64,000 nt of DNA from Mycobacterium sp. (lineage in GTDB: Bacteria > Actinomycetota > Actinomycetes > Mycobacteriales > Mycobacteriaceae). The position numbers and the translations under genes are program-made. How positions within the stretch are numbered: the stretch's first letter is position 1; every line of letters begins with the position of its first letter. The notes under the pieces were generated by a model, which was not told the origin of the DNA, ran no database searches, and was given only the letters and a program-made list of their open reading frames with translations. The stretch covers positions 124,001-188,000 of the forward strand of contig JACPVR010000001.1 of NCBI GenBank assembly GCA_016197405.1, written 5' to 3'. Below, piece after piece: positions 63,601 to 64,000 of this stretch.

Positions 63601-64000
63601 ATGACTCAAACCGTCGACGGCATCACCGGACAGGACGCTGCGCCGATCGCGCCGGACATGCGCACCATCATCAACCCCGCGACCGGTGCGGCGATACAGA
63701 CCGTGCCCGAACACGGCGCCGCCGGTATCGACCGTGCGGTGGCCACCGCCCTCACCGCGTTCCAGTCCGGGCCCTGGCCGGCGATGGCGCGTAGCGAGCG
63801 GGCCCGGCTGCTGCTGCGCATCGCGGACGCCATCGAGGCGGCATCGGAGCGGCTATACACCCTCGAAGCCCTCAACAACGGCCGCCCGATCACCGAGACC
63901 CGCGCCCAACTCTCCCGGGTACCGGAGTGGTTCCGCTACAACGCCGGCCTGCTGGCGGCACAGCGCCAGGCCGTCCTGCCCGGTGATGGTCCCTACCTGA
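63601..64000 (+). CDS. Aldehyde dehydrogenase, N-terminal part (runs off the window)
   Basis: The first 133 residues of an aldehyde dehydrogenase: TIINPATGAAIQTVPEHGAA, AFQSGPWPAMARSERARLLL, RIADAIEAASERLYTLEALN and GRPITETRAQLSRVPEWFRY all match the N-terminal region, and the frame is open to the last base. The catalytic Cys lies beyond the edge. It is divergent from the PucR-like regulator, so it may be its target and part of the catabolic island, oxidising an aldehyde product. Confidence 0.88.
   Translation, partial: MTQTVDGITGQDAAPIAPDMRTIINPATGAAIQTVPEHGAAGIDRAVATALTAFQSGPWPAMARSERARLLLRIADAIEAASERLYTLEALNNGRPITETRAQLSRVPEWFRYNAGLLAAQRQAVLPGDGPYL

Overview
The window is GC-rich actinobacterial DNA that reads as a rapidly growing mycobacterium (Mycolicibacterium type). 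The reason is conserved gene order: rbpA, ppm1, lnt, fxsA, cobN, cobG, cobH, cobIJ, cobK, cobM, cobL, pepE, the Rv2090-like exonuclease, helY, tatC, tatA, pafC, pafB and pafA follow the order of M. tuberculosis Rv2050-Rv2097c. The blaC and sigC genes that separate cobIJ from cobK in M. tuberculosis are absent, and lnt and ppm1 are two genes rather than one fusion, as I recall for M. smegmatis. I see no tRNA, rRNA, CRISPR array, insertion sequence or phage gene. No gene-free gap exceeds about 215 bases.

Layout. 1-3760: accessory cluster of a GT4 glycosyltransferase, a methyltransferase, an alpha/alpha-toroid protein and a second, convergent methyltransferase. 3843-6948: TetR regulator with a secreted serine hydrolase, a DoxX-like protein with a repeat tail, and an RDD membrane protein. 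7015-9781: gluconate permease and kinase, divergent from a FadR/GntR regulator. 9788-17602: DUF4333 lipoprotein, SCO6745-like protein, a kinase/beta-domain fusion, copper amine oxidase, carboxylesterase and a lipoprotein. 17628-23822: small Cys-rich protein, rbpA, ppm1, lnt, amidohydrolase, fxsA and two tandem F420/FMN split-barrel proteins. 23846-35544: cobalamin ring synthesis genes with a TauD-type dioxygenase inserted, then an SDR and a biliverdin-reductase-like protein. 35551-41908: aldehyde dehydrogenase, pepE, a TetR-glycosyltransferase pair, exonuclease and a DUF4333 membrane protein. 41957-49311: helY (frameshifted), tatC, tatA, pafC, pafB, pafA. 49454-52729: acyl-CoA dehydrogenase and a type VII-secretion-like small protein plus hydrolase. 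52711-64000: a catabolic island with a three-subunit molybdenum hydroxylase, an old-yellow-enzyme homologue, a flavin monooxygenase, a LAL-type LuxR regulator, a PucR-type regulator and the start of an aldehyde dehydrogenase.

How the genes work together. The cob genes cover ring methylation, contraction, reduction and cobalt insertion of the aerobic cobalamin route. The paf genes pair the Pup ligase with the DNA-damage activator PafBC, co-directional with Tat export genes. The right-hand island resembles pathways that hydroxylate and open N-heteroaromatic rings. Many genes overlap by 1-17 bases (ATGA, GTGA or TGATG junctions), suggesting translational coupling. Several convergent pairs share palindromic terminators that also encode the C-termini of the proteins.

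The main items for a second look are the one-base frameshift in helY, a 26-bp palindrome in the divergent promoter of the catabolic island, a 16-bp palindrome abutting a TetR start codon, the EspC-like/DUF1023 pair, the left-end glycosyltransferase/toroid cluster, the A-A-B-A-A-B repeat tail of the DoxX-like protein, and terminators shared by convergent stop codons.
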